64,000 nt of DNA, taken from NCBI RefSeq assembly GCF_900113605.1, contig NZ_FOPY01000008.1, positions 124,001 to 188,000 on the forward strand, in the 5' to 3' direction. Positions 1-8,321 of the stretch are shown piece after piece. Within the stretch, counting starts at the first letter, position 1; every line of letters starts with the position of its first letter. A program made the position numbers and the translations under genes. Origin of the DNA: Modicisalibacter xianhensis. Lineage in GTDB: Bacteria; Pseudomonadota; Gammaproteobacteria; Pseudomonadales; Halomonadaceae. Under the pieces are notes generated by a model. That model ran no database searches and was not told where the DNA came from. It worked only from the letters and a program-made list of their open reading frames with translations.

Positions 1-29
1 TTGTCGTTAAGATCAGTGTGAGGCGCGAA

Positions 30-2201
30 GTGAATCACGCGAGGCGGCACTTTCTTTATCGCATATTCAAGGCTGGAGCAGTCCTTACTGCAGCCCAGCA
101 GGCTTGGGCAGGCAATGTCCTGTCGGGTCAGACAAAGAGTGCCTCTGCCCAAGAGGTACAAACCAACTATCCTGACGATCACCCAAATCACGCGGGGGAT
201 ATTTCTGGCGCGCACGTGCACACCATGACAGGTCGGCAACCACTGCATAAGGCACTCGATGGTCGAGTGGTCAGCGTAGCTACACTCGAAGATCTGCGTG
301 TGCTTCCAACCGATCAAATCGCAGAGGGAACCTTGGTCCGGGTGGCCGGATATCATGCCCCCGGAGATGATGGAGGTGGTCTTTTCACCCTCGTTACCAA
401 GCTTGATGTTCCTCCAGACGATATCATCCATGTCATAGCCGCTGGGAAAAAACTCTGGCGACGCTGTCATCAAGGCTTCTTTACGAGTGCCCAGGCAGGT
501 ATCAAGCGCGATGGCACACGAGAAGACGAAGCCTTGCAAAAAGCGATCAATACCGCCTTCGATCACAAGTTACGCTTTCATCTCTCCCATGGAGCCCACA
601 CGCATGGAGGGATGATTTTAATTCCACATGATGTAGTCATCACAGGCTGTGGCAAGCACGAATCCTACTTTTACAATGACTTTCGAAATGCTGGACAGCG
701 GGGTGTGATAGTGGGTACTTATGGGCCCGCCAACAGTTATATCCCTGCTTATCATCCTGAACATGTATATGGCCTTTCGCATACGGTCAGTAACCGGCTT
801 TATGTAAAAAATTCCCAAGACTTCCAGGTAGGAGACATCATAGGCATAGAGGGCACCCGGCGGGTACGTAATACCAATTTATACTCACCCAATCAGATCA
901 ATGAAGTAGCCTCAGTCCATGAAAAATACATCGTGGCCAGATATTTCATCGACGACGATTACGATGGCGGCAGAGTGATTCGCCTGAACCAGCCAGAGCT
1001 TACGGAGGGAGATACGTTTACCGATGCCACTGGGAGACAGTGGAACCTTCATGTTTCGGTAAATACCCGTATTACCAATGTAGGGTTCCGCCAGAAGGCT
1101 GGCTTTAGATGGCCTGCTGTCAACTTGAGCACCTACAAGACCGTGTTTGACAATTGCTCTTTTGGATCCAAGGAAGGCTACACTGCTGTATCAGGCAATC
1201 CTGTTGCGAGAACAGTCTTCAAAGACTGCGAGTTCTTATACTCTAGAAATGCTTGGGAGTTCGCCTATTACTCCCATGATACAGAAGTCATCAACCCAAC
1301 CATCCTAAGGGTAAAGAGCTCGCCATCCAACGCAGGAGATTACATTTGCCACGCCAACACCTCGGAGGGAGCCAAGCGTATTCATGTCAATGGCGGACAA
1401 CTGAATGATGGTGGACCCAGCGACAAGGACATCACCATGCTACAAACCGGGCCTGAATCCTCAATCCGCAACTTTACGATCACAACGTTTGGAAGGGGCG
1501 TCTGGGGAGATGCCTACGCCACCATGTCCGGCTGCACGATTATGTGGAAGAACGAATTTGGTATCGCCGGATTCAGTCACGGCTATGCCAATGATAATAT
1601 CGTAGTTTCGCAGAAAGGTTCGTCTGGTCACGCCATCCTTGTCGACAGGGGAACGTTCAAGAATAATGTACTGCGTAGTGTTGACGGGTCAAGACGCCAC
1701 TGCGACGTGTTGCAACCAGTTAATCGCCACACATTACGCACAGATGAAGATGGCAATAATACGTTCAAGTCAACGCCTGTATACTATAGCAGTTACTCGA
1801 ATAGCCTGCCGGCCGTGAACGGGCGCGCAACGATCGGCTTGCTCGAGCTTGCAGAGGGAACTATTGAGCAAGATAGTATCATTTCCTATGAAATGATGAT
1901 TGAAATACCTAACTCTGCCCACATAGATTTTCTTTTGAATGGTCAATCGCTACATACCATTCATGAAAATAACAGGGTCATTGGCATACACGGTAAAATT
2001 GTCTTTGCATCGGGGAAGGGAATGGATAACAAGCATTGCCGCCTTTTCCTGACATCCTCGACAGGGCAATACCATGCCTTGCCCCTCAACGCTGGCGTAG
2101 CATGGCCAGATGTAAAGAATTTCGAGATCCAGGTGTTCGGACTTCGGGAATCGCAATCGATTCGTCGCCATTACATAAGGATGGAGCGTAATTTTTCTTA
2201 G
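30..2201 (+). CDS. Secreted right-handed beta-helix (pectate-lyase-like) protein
   Basis: The product is about 723 residues. The N-terminus has a twin-arginine motif (RRHFL) followed by a short hydrophobic stretch ending AWA, so Tat export is plausible. Residues around 105-120 hold a GYHAPGDDGGG-type motif that precedes beta-helix domains in pectate-lyase-3-like proteins and phage tail spikes. The rest has the turn-rich, Asn/Gly/Val-rich texture of a parallel beta-helix. GTG at 30 is chosen because GAGG lies 6 nt upstream; GTG at 18 is also in frame, and the frame stays open to the window edge, so the real start could lie outside. The export signal argues against a virion tail spike and for a secreted polysaccharide-active protein, but no catalytic residues were identified. 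Base composition is AT-richer than the core genes, suggesting transfer. Confidence 0.75.
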   Translation: MNHARRHFLYRIFKAGAVLTAAQQAWAGNVLSGQTKSASAQEVQTNYPDDHPNHAGDISGAHVHTMTGRQPLHKALDGRVVSVATLEDLRVLPTDQIAEGTLVRVAGYHAPGDDGGGLFTLVTKLDVPPDDIIHVIAAGKKLWRRCHQGFFTSAQAGIKRDGTREDEALQKAINTAFDHKLRFHLSHGAHTHGGMILIPHDVVITGCGKHESYFYNDFRNAGQRGVIVGTYGPANSYIPAYHPEHVYGLSHTVSNRLYVKNSQDFQVGDIIGIEGTRRVRNTNLYSPNQINEVASVHEKYIVARYFIDDDYDGGRVIRLNQPELTEGDTFTDATGRQWNLHVSVNTRITNVGFRQKAGFRWPAVNLSTYKTVFDNCSFGSKEGYTAVSGNPVARTVFKDCEFLYSRNAWEFAYYSHDTEVINPTILRVKSSPSNAGDYICHANTSEGAKRIHVNGGQLNDGGPSDKDITMLQTGPESSIRNFTITTFGRGVWGDAYATMSGCTIMWKNEFGIAGFSHGYANDNIVVSQKGSSGHAILVDRGTFKNNVLRSVDGSRRHCDVLQPVNRHTLRTDEDGNNTFKSTPVYYSSYSNSLPAVNGRATIGLLELAEGTIEQDSIISYEMMIEIPNSAHIDFLLNGQSLHTIHENNRVIGIHGKIVFASGKGMDNKHCRLFLTSSTGQYHALPLNAGVAWPDVKNFEIQVFGLRESQSIRRHYIRMERNFS

Positions 2202-2221
2202 TAGCTATATTGATACTTTAA

Positions 2222-2515
2222 TTAGAAAACCTTGAACACATGATAAGGCACAAGGTGCACCGAATAAAAGAAAGATCCCACCCATACTTCATTGAGTATA
2301 TCGGCACTGTTGTCATTCTCGCCACGAACAACAAATTCAAGCGGCTCGGGCACCTGCTCATCGGGCTTTTGGACGACAATTAGAATACGCCCATTGGCAG
2401 GATTAAATAGCATGCCGCAGACTTTTGCGCCCATGACAGAGTCTATGATGATCGACTTGCCAAGCATATCGGTATCGAAGTCAATGCTGTATGTAACTAC
2501 CGACCCTGTATCCAT
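2222..2515 (-). CDS. Small hypothetical protein resembling DUF7352 (phage-associated)
   Basis: This is about 97 residues from ATG at 2515, which has GGGA roughly 8 nt upstream. A longer in-frame reading from 2614 would add a hydrophobic, poorly convincing N-terminus. The pattern is a short beta-rich protein with a central GAKVCGMLF-like strand, a charged middle and a C-terminal VGSFFYSVHLVPYHVFKVF-like end. This resembles small DUF7352-type proteins often found in phages, where the C-terminus typically reads as a strand ending in HVFE. The assignment rests on pattern memory only and no function is known. It is the only minus-strand reading here that looks protein-like; the overlapping plus-strand reading has low-complexity Ser/Thr composition. 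Confidence 0.45.
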   Translation of the reverse strand: MDTGSVVTYSIDFDTDMLGKSIIIDSVMGAKVCGMLFNPANGRILIVVQKPDEQVPEPLEFVVRGENDNSADILNEVWVGSFFYSVHLVPYHVFKVF

Positions 2516-2819
2516 GATTTTTTCCCAGGCAGCACGGCAAGTTAATAATAATCCAAAATTGAGCAAGCACAAGGGCAACGTCGAGAGGGCGATAGGTTCC
2601 CAAGCTTTCCACACTGCTTACTGGGGCCTGCCACCTGCATGTATACAAGAGACGTTTTGTAATTCAAAAAGTATCCATAAGGTTAATCTTGGTATCTTTA
2701 TAATAATTAATCTTGCTAATATTGAATTTTAGCAACACATGGCTCATCAGACTGAAATGTACAGTGCATATTTTGCTTGACAGTGGTCAATGTTCCTTAT
2801 GGCCTGATAGCTATATTCG
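2516..2819. other. AT-rich gene-free stretch between two divergent small genes
   Basis: No convincing coding frame was seen. The stretch is markedly AT-rich around 2650-2735. A perfect TTGACA hexamer lies at 2777-2782, with TATGGC at 2798-2803 (15 nt spacing, shorter than ideal), so a weak promoter for the zinc-ribbon gene starting near 2820 is possible. Nothing else is recognised. Confidence 0.3.
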
Positions 2820-3101
2820 ATGGTAACTTTGCAAGAGATGTTGCTTATGCTGAACATATCCAGATCGGTTCAGTGCCCCCATTGCCATTACCAAAACCGA
2901 TGGAAAGGCAACCCTGGCGGTCATGAAGTGCTGTATTGTCGTCATTGTGAAGCCACCCTTTGCACATATGATGAATATATACGCCAGATGGTGCGCCACG
3001 AAGTGGCAAGGATAATGGTCCAGTACACCGATCCCGACTCCGACAGTCAACTGGAACTACTTAAGCGTGTGCTATGCGATGAAGCTGAAAAGTACAAATA
3101 G
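2820..3101 (+). CDS. Small zinc-ribbon protein of unknown function
   Basis: This is up to 93 residues. It contains two CxxC knuckles, CPHC at about residues 19-22 and CRHC at about 40-43, separated by some 17 residues. That is the layout of a zinc ribbon of the kind used for nucleic-acid or protein contacts. The C-terminal half is predicted helical and charged. The start is uncertain: ATG at 2820 has no strong ribosome-binding site, and internal ATG codons at 2838 and 2847 would keep both knuckles. It sits among accessory genes beside tRNA-Ser. No family is recognised. Confidence 0.55.
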   Translation: MVTLQEMLLMLNISRSVQCPHCHYQNRWKGNPGGHEVLYCRHCEATLCTYDEYIRQMVRHEVARIMVQYTDPDSDSQLELLKRVLCDEAEKYK

Positions 3102-3158
3102 CTGCACTGGCTTGGCTCGCATGTTCTTTGACAATAGATAGCCTCTACTGAAGAACCT

Positions 3159-3362
3159 TCAGATGAAGGCACGCAATGCCATGACGCGCTCTTGCCTGTT
3201 CAACTCATCTGCGCGGGCTTCTGCTCGCGAATAAGACTCAAACGTCTCAGGTAGCAAGCTTCGGGTGATGCCCTTGATCTCGACGAGAACCGACCAGCGG
3301 TGCGTTGCTACCCTCGAATCGGCACGGTTCGCGATGAGCGCAGGATGGTATTTCTTGTTCAA
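3159..3362 (-). CDS. Small hypothetical protein (possibly truncated)
   Basis: This is 67 residues from a TTG codon at 3362. The only internal Met is near the C-terminus, so either TTG is used or this is the 3' end of a longer gene that has lost its start. The sequence has ordinary protein texture: a RWSVLVEIKG strand, then a charged helix around SRAEARADELN. That pattern is seen in short phage or island proteins of unknown function. It is the last coding feature before the tRNA-Ser gene. Confidence 0.4.
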   Translation of the reverse strand: MNKKYHPALIANRADSRVATHRWSVLVEIKGITRSLLPETFESYSRAEARADELNRQERVMALRAFI

Positions 3363-3546
3363 GCTTGGGGCCCTTTTGGTTGGCCAAGCTAGGTTAGCAG
3401 CAATTCCAAAGGGTTAGAGTCAGATTAGCGAGCAGAAAAAGCATTAGTTTTCAAACTCACACCTAGACCAGCGGTAGCCACGAGGTTTTCCCGGGCGCAT
3501 ACTTAGGAACATGAGCGTAAGGAGGACGGGATATATTCCAGTCATG

Positions 3547-3586
3547 AAAAAACCCGTCCAAGCCACTAGCGGCGTTCGAACGGGTT
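3547..3586 (-). terminator. Rho-independent terminator of tRNA-Ser
   Basis: On the minus strand an AACCCGTT arm (3579-3586) pairs with a GACGGGTT-type arm ending in six T residues (3547-3552). It lies about 50 nt past the 3' end of the tRNA-Ser gene. Confidence 0.75.
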
Positions 3587-3633
3587 CTGGGACAGATGCC
3601 CACAGGGACATCAATCGATGATGTTTGGGTGAG

Positions 3634-3723
3634 TGGCGGAGGGACAGGGATTCGAACCCTGGAAGGGCGTTAACCCTTGCCGGTTTTCAAGACCGGTGCA
3701 TTCAACCGCTCTGCCATCCCTCC
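3634..3723 (-). tRNA. tRNA-Ser (anticodon TGA)
   Basis: This 90-nt type II tRNA includes an encoded CCA (3634-3636). The acceptor arm GGAGGGA pairs with TCCCTCC. The anticodon stem CCGGT/ACCGG encloses loop CTTGAAA with anticodon TGA (complement at 3687-3689). A long variable arm (AAGGGTTAACGCCCTT) is typical of serine tRNAs, and the T arm contains GGTTCGAATCC. A tRNA-Ser upstream of yccA-tusDCBE is, from memory, also seen in pseudomonads. Its 3' end faces the accessory DNA at 1-3400, the usual orientation for integration at a tRNA. Confidence 0.97.
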
Positions 3724-3738
3724 GGCTCACGGCGTTGT

Positions 3739-3766
3739 ATACTACCAACATTTGAGTATTCGTCAA
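3739..3766 (-). promoter_or_regulatory. Sigma70-type promoter of tRNA-Ser
   Basis: On the minus strand TTGACG (3761-3766) is followed after 16 nt by TAGTAT (3739-3744). A GC-rich discriminator and the tRNA 5' end come 15 nt later. The GC-rich discriminator is typical of stringently controlled stable-RNA promoters. Confidence 0.7.
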
Positions 3767-3892
3767 GAGGGCGTTGGCAATCAGTGGCTTAATACCTTGT
3801 CCAAGCATCGTGTCACGGAGCAGAAAAGGGTGGCGAAGACCGGCTAATCCGGCCAGCCTGTAAAGGCACCTAAGGAACCAAAGGAGATCACC

Positions 3893-4195
3893 ATGTCAGG
3901 AAACACCGTACGGGTGCCCATAGAGCAAGCCAAGGAACTCCAGTTGGCAGATATCCATATCATCGGTGCGGTAGGGCGTCATGATGACGATCATCGCTAT
4001 GTGGAACTGATGAGCGATCTGCAGCACCTGCCGATAACGGCCTCTAGTGACGCGCACAACAAGGAAGGATCACCCAATCTGCTGCTGGTTGAAGTCGATG
4101 ACCCCAATGATTCGGAGTGTCTACGTTCGGCAGTGGAAGCGTTATCGAAACTCGAGACCTTCGAGCAGCACCGTCATCATTTCAAGCAGTTCTAG
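3893..4195 (+). CDS. Conserved-looking hypothetical protein, 100 aa
   Basis: This is 100 residues with a strong ribosome-binding site (AAGGAGATCACC directly before ATG). It is soluble, with no signal peptide or membrane segment, and rich in His and Asp (HDDDHRY near residue 30; EQHRHHFKQF at the C-terminus). The family is not recognised. It stands alone between the tRNA-Ser promoter region and a terminator at 4221-4250, so it is probably monocistronic. Confidence 0.75.
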   Translation: MSGNTVRVPIEQAKELQLADIHIIGAVGRHDDDHRYVELMSDLQHLPITASSDAHNKEGSPNLLLVEVDDPNDSECLRSAVEALSKLETFEQHRHHFKQF

Positions 4196-4220
4196 GCCCG
4201 GTTTCTATCGGTTGGAAAGG

Positions 4221-4250
4221 GGAGCCCCTACCAAGACGGGGCTTCCTTTT
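4221..4250 (+). terminator. Rho-independent terminator after the 100-aa gene
   Basis: GGAGCCCC pairs with GGGGCTTCC (one bulge) across a 9-nt loop, and is followed by TTTT. Confidence 0.75.
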
Positions 4251-4345
4251 GGCATGCATGTTTGTGCGCTTTGGCCGCTTGCACAGGGAACCCGAAGCCG
4301 GCATTCTTGATCTAACGCTAGCAACCATACAAGGGAGCCTGATCA

Positions 4346-5011
4346 ATGGCCTACCAGTCACATGTGACCGAGCGTCAGACGCAAGCGGTCAGTACCAACA
4401 AGGTATTGCGCAACACTTATATGCTGCTGGCGATGACCTTGCTGTTCTCGGCAGTCACCGCAGGCGCAGCCATGGCCATGGGTATCGGCCAGATGAACAT
4501 CTTCGTGTTCTTCATTGGTGCCTACGGTCTGATGTTCCTGGTGCATAAGACAGCAAACTCAGCGGCTGGCTTGCTGGCAGCGTTTGCCTTTACTGGCTTT
4601 ATGGGCTTCACCTTGGGGCCAATACTGAGCCTGTACCTTTCTATACCTAATGGCGCGCAGTTGGTCATGACGGCACTGGCCATGACCGGAGCCACCTTTG
4701 TGGGTCTTTCCGCCGTGGCGCTGCTGACTCGCAAGGACTTCAGCTTCCTTGGCAACTTCCTGCTCGCCGGGGCCATCGTTCTGATACTCGCCATGGTCGT
4801 GGCAATGCTCTTTGACATTGCAGCGTTGGCCTTGGCGGTTTCCGCCGGTTTCGTGCTGTTCTCCTCGGCGGTGATTCTCTACCAGACCAGTGAGATCGTG
4901 CACCGGGCCGGTGAAACCAACTATATCCTGGCGACCATCACGCTTTACGTGTCGATCTACAACCTCTTCGTCAGCCTGCTTTCCCTGCTCGGCGTGATGA
5001 GTGACGACTGA
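4346..5011 (+). CDS. yccA: YccA / Bax-inhibitor-1 family membrane protein
   Basis: This 221-residue protein has about seven hydrophobic segments starting near residue 26, the BI-1/YccA fold. In E. coli, YccA is an inner-membrane substrate and modulator of the FtsH protease; the same role is inferred here. The start ATG is preceded by GGGAG. The gene has its own terminator (5041-5074) and lies immediately upstream of tusDCBE, as I recall for pseudomonads. The length matches the family. Confidence 0.9.
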   Translation: MAYQSHVTERQTQAVSTNKVLRNTYMLLAMTLLFSAVTAGAAMAMGIGQMNIFVFFIGAYGLMFLVHKTANSAAGLLAAFAFTGFMGFTLGPILSLYLSIPNGAQLVMTALAMTGATFVGLSAVALLTRKDFSFLGNFLLAGAIVLILAMVVAMLFDIAALALAVSAGFVLFSSAVILYQTSEIVHRAGETNYILATITLYVSIYNLFVSLLSLLGVMSDD

Positions 5012-5040
5012 GCGACCCTATCCGGTCAGCTTTGAACGAG

Positions 5041-5074
5041 ACCCCGTCCTCACGGACGGGGTTCTGTGTTTTTA
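5041..5074 (+). terminator. Rho-independent terminator after yccA
   Basis: ACCCCGTCC (5041-5049) pairs perfectly with GGACGGGGT (5054-5062) around a 4-nt loop and is followed by TCTGTGTTTTT. It separates yccA from tusD. Confidence 0.8.
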
Positions 5075-5096
5075 CACAGCAAAGGATGGCATCGAC

Positions 5097-5489
5097 ATGA
5101 AATACGCATTACTGGTGCAGGGTGCCCCCTATAGTCAGCAAGCCTCGCATTCTGCGTTGCGTTTTGCGAGCGCCCTAATTGCCCGGGGACATACTCTCGG
5201 CACGGTCTTTTTCTATCATGACGGTGTTTATAATGCGTCTCGCTTGGCAACTCCGCCCCAGGACGAACCCAACCTGGTAGAGGCCTGGCGTCGGTTGCAC
5301 CAGGAGCAGGGCACATCGCTGCTGGTATGCATTGCAGCCGCGTTGCGGCGCGGCATCATCGATGAGCGCGAAGCGCGACGTCACGGCAAGGAGGGCCACG
5401 CTGTCGAATCGCCTTTCGAGCTGACCGGGCTAGGGCAACTGATCGACGTCCATACCACTCATGATCGGCTGGTAACATTCTCTCCTTAG
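5097..5489 (+). CDS. tusD: Sulfurtransferase subunit TusD
   Basis: This is 130 residues. TusD takes persulfide sulfur from TusA within the TusBCD complex and passes it to TusE, on the way to 2-thiolation of wobble uridine in tRNAs by MnmA. Cys78, in the LLVC motif, matches the catalytic Cys78 of E. coli TusD. ATG at 5097 is chosen over the longer in-frame reading from 5001 because the family begins with MKYALLVQG. The longer reading would also run through the yccA terminator. It is the first gene of tusDCBE. Confidence 0.93.
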   Translation: MKYALLVQGAPYSQQASHSALRFASALIARGHTLGTVFFYHDGVYNASRLATPPQDEPNLVEAWRRLHQEQGTSLLVCIAAALRRGIIDEREARRHGKEGHAVESPFELTGLGQLIDVHTTHDRLVTFSP

Positions 5490-5503
5490 TGTGAAATATA
5501 GAC

Positions 5504-5875
5504 ATGAGCGATACGACGGACTCCGCCATGCTGGTCATGCTACGCCACTCACCACATGGCAGCAGTTGGCTGCGCGAAGGACTGGACGTAGCCCTGGTAG
5601 GTGCTGCCTTGGGCAGGAAGGTCCACGTGCTCTTTCTCGGTGACGGCGTGCAGGCCTTGATCGCGGGCCAGACCAGTGGTCCGCTCGGCCAGAAGGGCAC
5701 ACATCCGACCCTTGATATGCTTGAGATGTACGATATCGACACCTTGCTCGTCGATGGCGAATCCTTGGCACAGCGAGGGCTGACGATCGACGACTTGCAG
5801 CTTCCAGTTAGCCTGGTCGATGCTGCGTCGCTGCCTCGTGTCCTGGCTGAACATTCGCCGATATACAGCTTTTAA
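5504..5875 (+). CDS. tusC: Sulfur relay subunit TusC (DsrF-like)
   Basis: This 123-residue DsrE/F-like fold protein is the non-catalytic TusC partner in the TusBCD heterohexamer. The internal motif VHVLFLGDGVQAL and the C-terminal region match TusC/DsrF organisation. It lies 14 nt after tusD and 19 nt before the likely tusB start. Confidence 0.9.
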   Translation: MSDTTDSAMLVMLRHSPHGSSWLREGLDVALVGAALGRKVHVLFLGDGVQALIAGQTSGPLGQKGTHPTLDMLEMYDIDTLLVDGESLAQRGLTIDDLQLPVSLVDAASLPRVLAEHSPIYSF

Positions 5876-5894
5876 CCTCGATAAGGATGCGTGT

Positions 5895-6185
5895 GTGTTG
5901 CTGCATATACTGAACCGCTCGCCGGCTTCCAGTCGTGTCCCGTTCGATGCACTGCGTGCCATGGGCGACAATGACCGGCTGTTACTCTTGGAGGATGGCG
6001 TCTATGGCGCGGTGGCTCCTCTTGCCGAGACATTCGCATCCATTCGTGGACGGATCTTCGTGCTGAAAGAAGATCTGGTTTCACGCGGACTGGAACACAG
6101 ACAAGCCGAGACCATGGAGCTTGTCGACATGCAAGGCTTCGTCGCCCTGACGGAGCAGGCAACACAAACGGTGAGCTGGTATTGA
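5895..6185 (+). CDS. tusB: Sulfur relay subunit TusB (DsrH-like)
   Basis: This is 96 residues, the TusB/DsrH member of the relay. GTG at 5895 is chosen because the family starts directly at an LHILNRSP-like motif and AAGGA lies 7 nt upstream. A TTG three bases on is possible, and an ATG at 5820 would overlap tusC by 56 bp. The stop TGA overlaps the tusE ATG (TGATG), implying translational coupling. Confidence 0.88.
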   Translation: MLLHILNRSPASSRVPFDALRAMGDNDRLLLLEDGVYGAVAPLAETFASIRGRIFVLKEDLVSRGLEHRQAETMELVDMQGFVALTEQATQTVSWY

Positions 6186-6538
6186 TGAGTGCACGGACAT
6201 CTGACAAGTGCGTGACTGTCGAAGGCCGGGATATTGCCCTTGACCCCGAAGGCTATCTGATTGACATGGACGAGTGGACTCCCGGTGTTGCAATAGCGCT
6301 CGCTGCTCAGGAGGGACGCCTTCTCACCGAGGAGCATTGGGAGGTCATCGAGGTACTGCGTGACTTCTATCGTCGTTACGAAATGGCACCGGCCATGCGT
6401 CCGCTGGTCAAGGCCGTAGGGCAGACGCTGGGAGCGGAAAAAGGCAAGTCTCTCCATCTCATGAAGCTCTTTCCCGAGAGCCCGGCCAAGGTAGCTGCCC
6501 GCCTCGCAGGCCTACCGAAACCCACCAATTGCCTCTGA
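6185..6538 (+). CDS. tusE: Sulfur carrier TusE (DsrC family)
   Basis: This is 117 residues. TusE receives sulfur from TusD and interacts with MnmA for tRNA 2-thiouridine formation. The penultimate Cys in the C-terminal PKPTNCL arm is the conserved sulfur-carrying residue of TusE/DsrC. The second conserved DsrC cysteine, needed in dissimilatory sulfur oxidation, is not evident, which supports a TusE role. ATG at 6185 overlaps the tusB stop by one base. Confidence 0.92.
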   Translation: MSARTSDKCVTVEGRDIALDPEGYLIDMDEWTPGVAIALAAQEGRLLTEEHWEVIEVLRDFYRRYEMAPAMRPLVKAVGQTLGAEKGKSLHLMKLFPESPAKVAARLAGLPKPTNCL

Positions 6539-6544
6539 GGTAAA

Positions 6545-7093
6545 GTGAATTTTCTTGCACATGCCTTGCTGGCCAGGAAGGGAAGCGATGATTTCCTGTA
6601 CGGCAATCTGATTGCCGATGGAGTGAAGGGCAGTGATTTGAGTGGCTGGCCCGATGAGGTCGGGTATGGCATTCGTCATCACCGGCGAGTCGATGCCGTG
6701 GTCGATGCCCACCCCGATGTCGTAGCTGCTCGTGCCAGGGCGCCACGTGATGGCAGGCGGTTCGCCGGGGTCGCTCTGGACATGGTCTGGGATCATTTCA
6801 TTGCCCGTGACCTTGATGACGACAGCATCATCGAGCGTGCCTATCATGTGCTACGAAACCGCCAGGCACCGGCTCGCCTGGGCAGCATGATCCCGGCGAT
6901 GGTCTCTCAGGACTGGCTCAGAGGCTATGCCGACTTCGACTTTACCTGCAGGGCCGTGGCCGGGCTAGGCCGCCGCCTTAGCGGCCCCAACCGTCTCGCA
7001 GCACTGGTTCCGTGGCTGGAAGGTGATTATGAGTTGCTGGAAAACGACTTCCAGCGCTTGTGGCCCGACATTCGCGCCCGGCTGGGCCGGTAA
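6545..7093 (+). CDS. acpH: ACP phosphodiesterase (AcpH family)
   Basis: This 182-residue protein hydrolyses the 4'-phosphopantetheine arm from acyl carrier protein. The N-terminus MNFLAHALLA, the GNLIADGVKG motif, and the His/Asp residues around IRHHRRVDAVVDAHPD and MVWDHF match the AcpH (HD-like) family. The start is GTG at 6545, with GAGG overlapping the tusE stop, so translation is probably coupled to tusE. It ends one nucleotide from the convergent moeA. Confidence 0.9.
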   Translation: MNFLAHALLARKGSDDFLYGNLIADGVKGSDLSGWPDEVGYGIRHHRRVDAVVDAHPDVVAARARAPRDGRRFAGVALDMVWDHFIARDLDDDSIIERAYHVLRNRQAPARLGSMIPAMVSQDWLRGYADFDFTCRAVAGLGRRLSGPNRLAALVPWLEGDYELLENDFQRLWPDIRARLGR

Positions 7094-7094
7094 A

Positions 7095-8321
7095 TCACTT
7101 CTCCACAAGCCACAGGCACTCCAGGCTATCGCCTTCGCAGACCTCGGTAAACGGCGGCACGATGGCCAGGGCATCAGCATCGATGCAGGATGACAGCACC
7201 GCAGAATTTTGATCGGCAAAAGCATGAGCAGTAATCTTGTCCGGCGTGAAATCCAGTCTGACGCGCATGTAATGGCGTCGTCCCTGGGTGCGTGTCGCGA
7301 AACCGGCTCGGGCATACATGCGTGGCAATGCCTGTAACGATGGGCAATCGAGCAGTTGACCCATCAAGGGACGAACAAACAGCCAGGCGCCAACGTAGCT
7401 TGATACCGGATTACCAGGTAGCCCAACGAACCGGACCTGGCCATGGCCGTCCTCGCGAGGCAGGCGACCCAGGGCCAAAGGCTTCCCCGGACGCATTGCC
7501 AAACGCCAGAGATCCAGTGTGCCGAGCGCTTCGAGTGCCTGCTTGACGTGATCCTCCTCACCGACGCTGACACCACCGGTAGTAATTACAATGTCGGCCT
7601 TGCCGGCCGCTTGACGAAGCTTGTCACAGGTCGCTTCGTAACGGTCGGGGACAGATTCGGCCATGATGACCTCGGCACCGAAACGCTCCAGCAGGCGGCG
7701 CAGCATGGGACGATTGGAGTTGTAGATCTGTCCCGGTGCCAGCGGCTTGCCCGGGTCGACGATTTCGTCGCCAGTGAAGAGCAGGGCGACCCGGGGACGA
7801 CAGCGCACGTTGACCTCGGTGATCCCTTGGCCAGCAAGGTGGCCGAGGGATGCCGCCTCGAGACGTGTCCCCGCCTTCAGCAAGACCGTCCCTGAGGCAA
7901 CGTCACGCCCCCGAGATCGAATGTTACTGCCCAGAGAAAGAGTCTTGGGAAAATGGATCCCTTCGGCAGTTTCCTGAACATCCTCCTGCATGACAACACA
8001 GTCGGCACCAGGAGGGATCTCGCTGCCGGTAAAAATCCGGGCGCAGCTATTGGAAGCCAGAGGCGAGGGTGGCACGCCAGCGACGACTCGCTGAGTGATG
8101 GGCAGTGTTCTACCTGCATCACTGCAGCGCAGGGCATAGCCATCCATTGCACTGTTATCCGCAGGAGGAACGTCCTGCCGGGCAATTACCGCCTGGGAAA
8201 GTACCCGGCCACCGGCTCGCTCGATGGCGACTGGCTCGTCGGGAAGCGCCTCGACGCCATCGAGCAAGGCAGCCAGCGCTGACTCAACGCTTTGCAACCC
8301 GTTGGCTACAGGTTCAGCCAT
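7095..8321 (-). CDS. moeA: Molybdopterin molybdenumtransferase MoeA
   Basis: This 408-residue enzyme inserts molybdate into adenylylated molybdopterin. Visible landmarks are DNSAMDGYA near residue 55, the TTGGVSVGEEDHVK loop near 235 and GLPGNPVSS near 290. ATG at 8321 overlaps the end of moaB by 8 bp. The longer in-frame reading to 8570 overlaps moaB heavily and is rejected. It is the last gene of XRE-cupin / DUF1244 / moaB / moeA. Confidence 0.95.
   Translation of the reverse strand: MAEPVANGLQSVESALAALLDGVEALPDEPVAIERAGGRVLSQAVIARQDVPPADNSAMDGYALRCSDAGRTLPITQRVVAGVPPSPLASNSCARIFTGSEIPPGADCVVMQEDVQETAEGIHFPKTLSLGSNIRSRGRDVASGTVLLKAGTRLEAASLGHLAGQGITEVNVRCRPRVALLFTGDEIVDPGKPLAPGQIYNSNRPMLRRLLERFGAEVIMAESVPDRYEATCDKLRQAAGKADIVITTGGVSVGEEDHVKQALEALGTLDLWRLAMRPGKPLALGRLPREDGHGQVRFVGLPGNPVSSYVGAWLFVRPLMGQLLDCPSLQALPRMYARAGFATRTQGRRHYMRVRLDFTPDKITAHAFADQNSAVLSSCIDADALAIVPPFTEVCEGDSLECLWLVEK

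Noticed and set aside
2292-2732. A 146-residue plus-strand reading over the DUF7352-like gene
   Set aside because: Its Ser/Thr/Pro/Ile composition is low complexity, and the minus-strand reading looks more protein-like.
3634-3723. Integration site duplicated inside the window
   Set aside because: No second copy of the tRNA-Ser 3' end was seen between 1 and 3600 or elsewhere, so an att repeat cannot be claimed.
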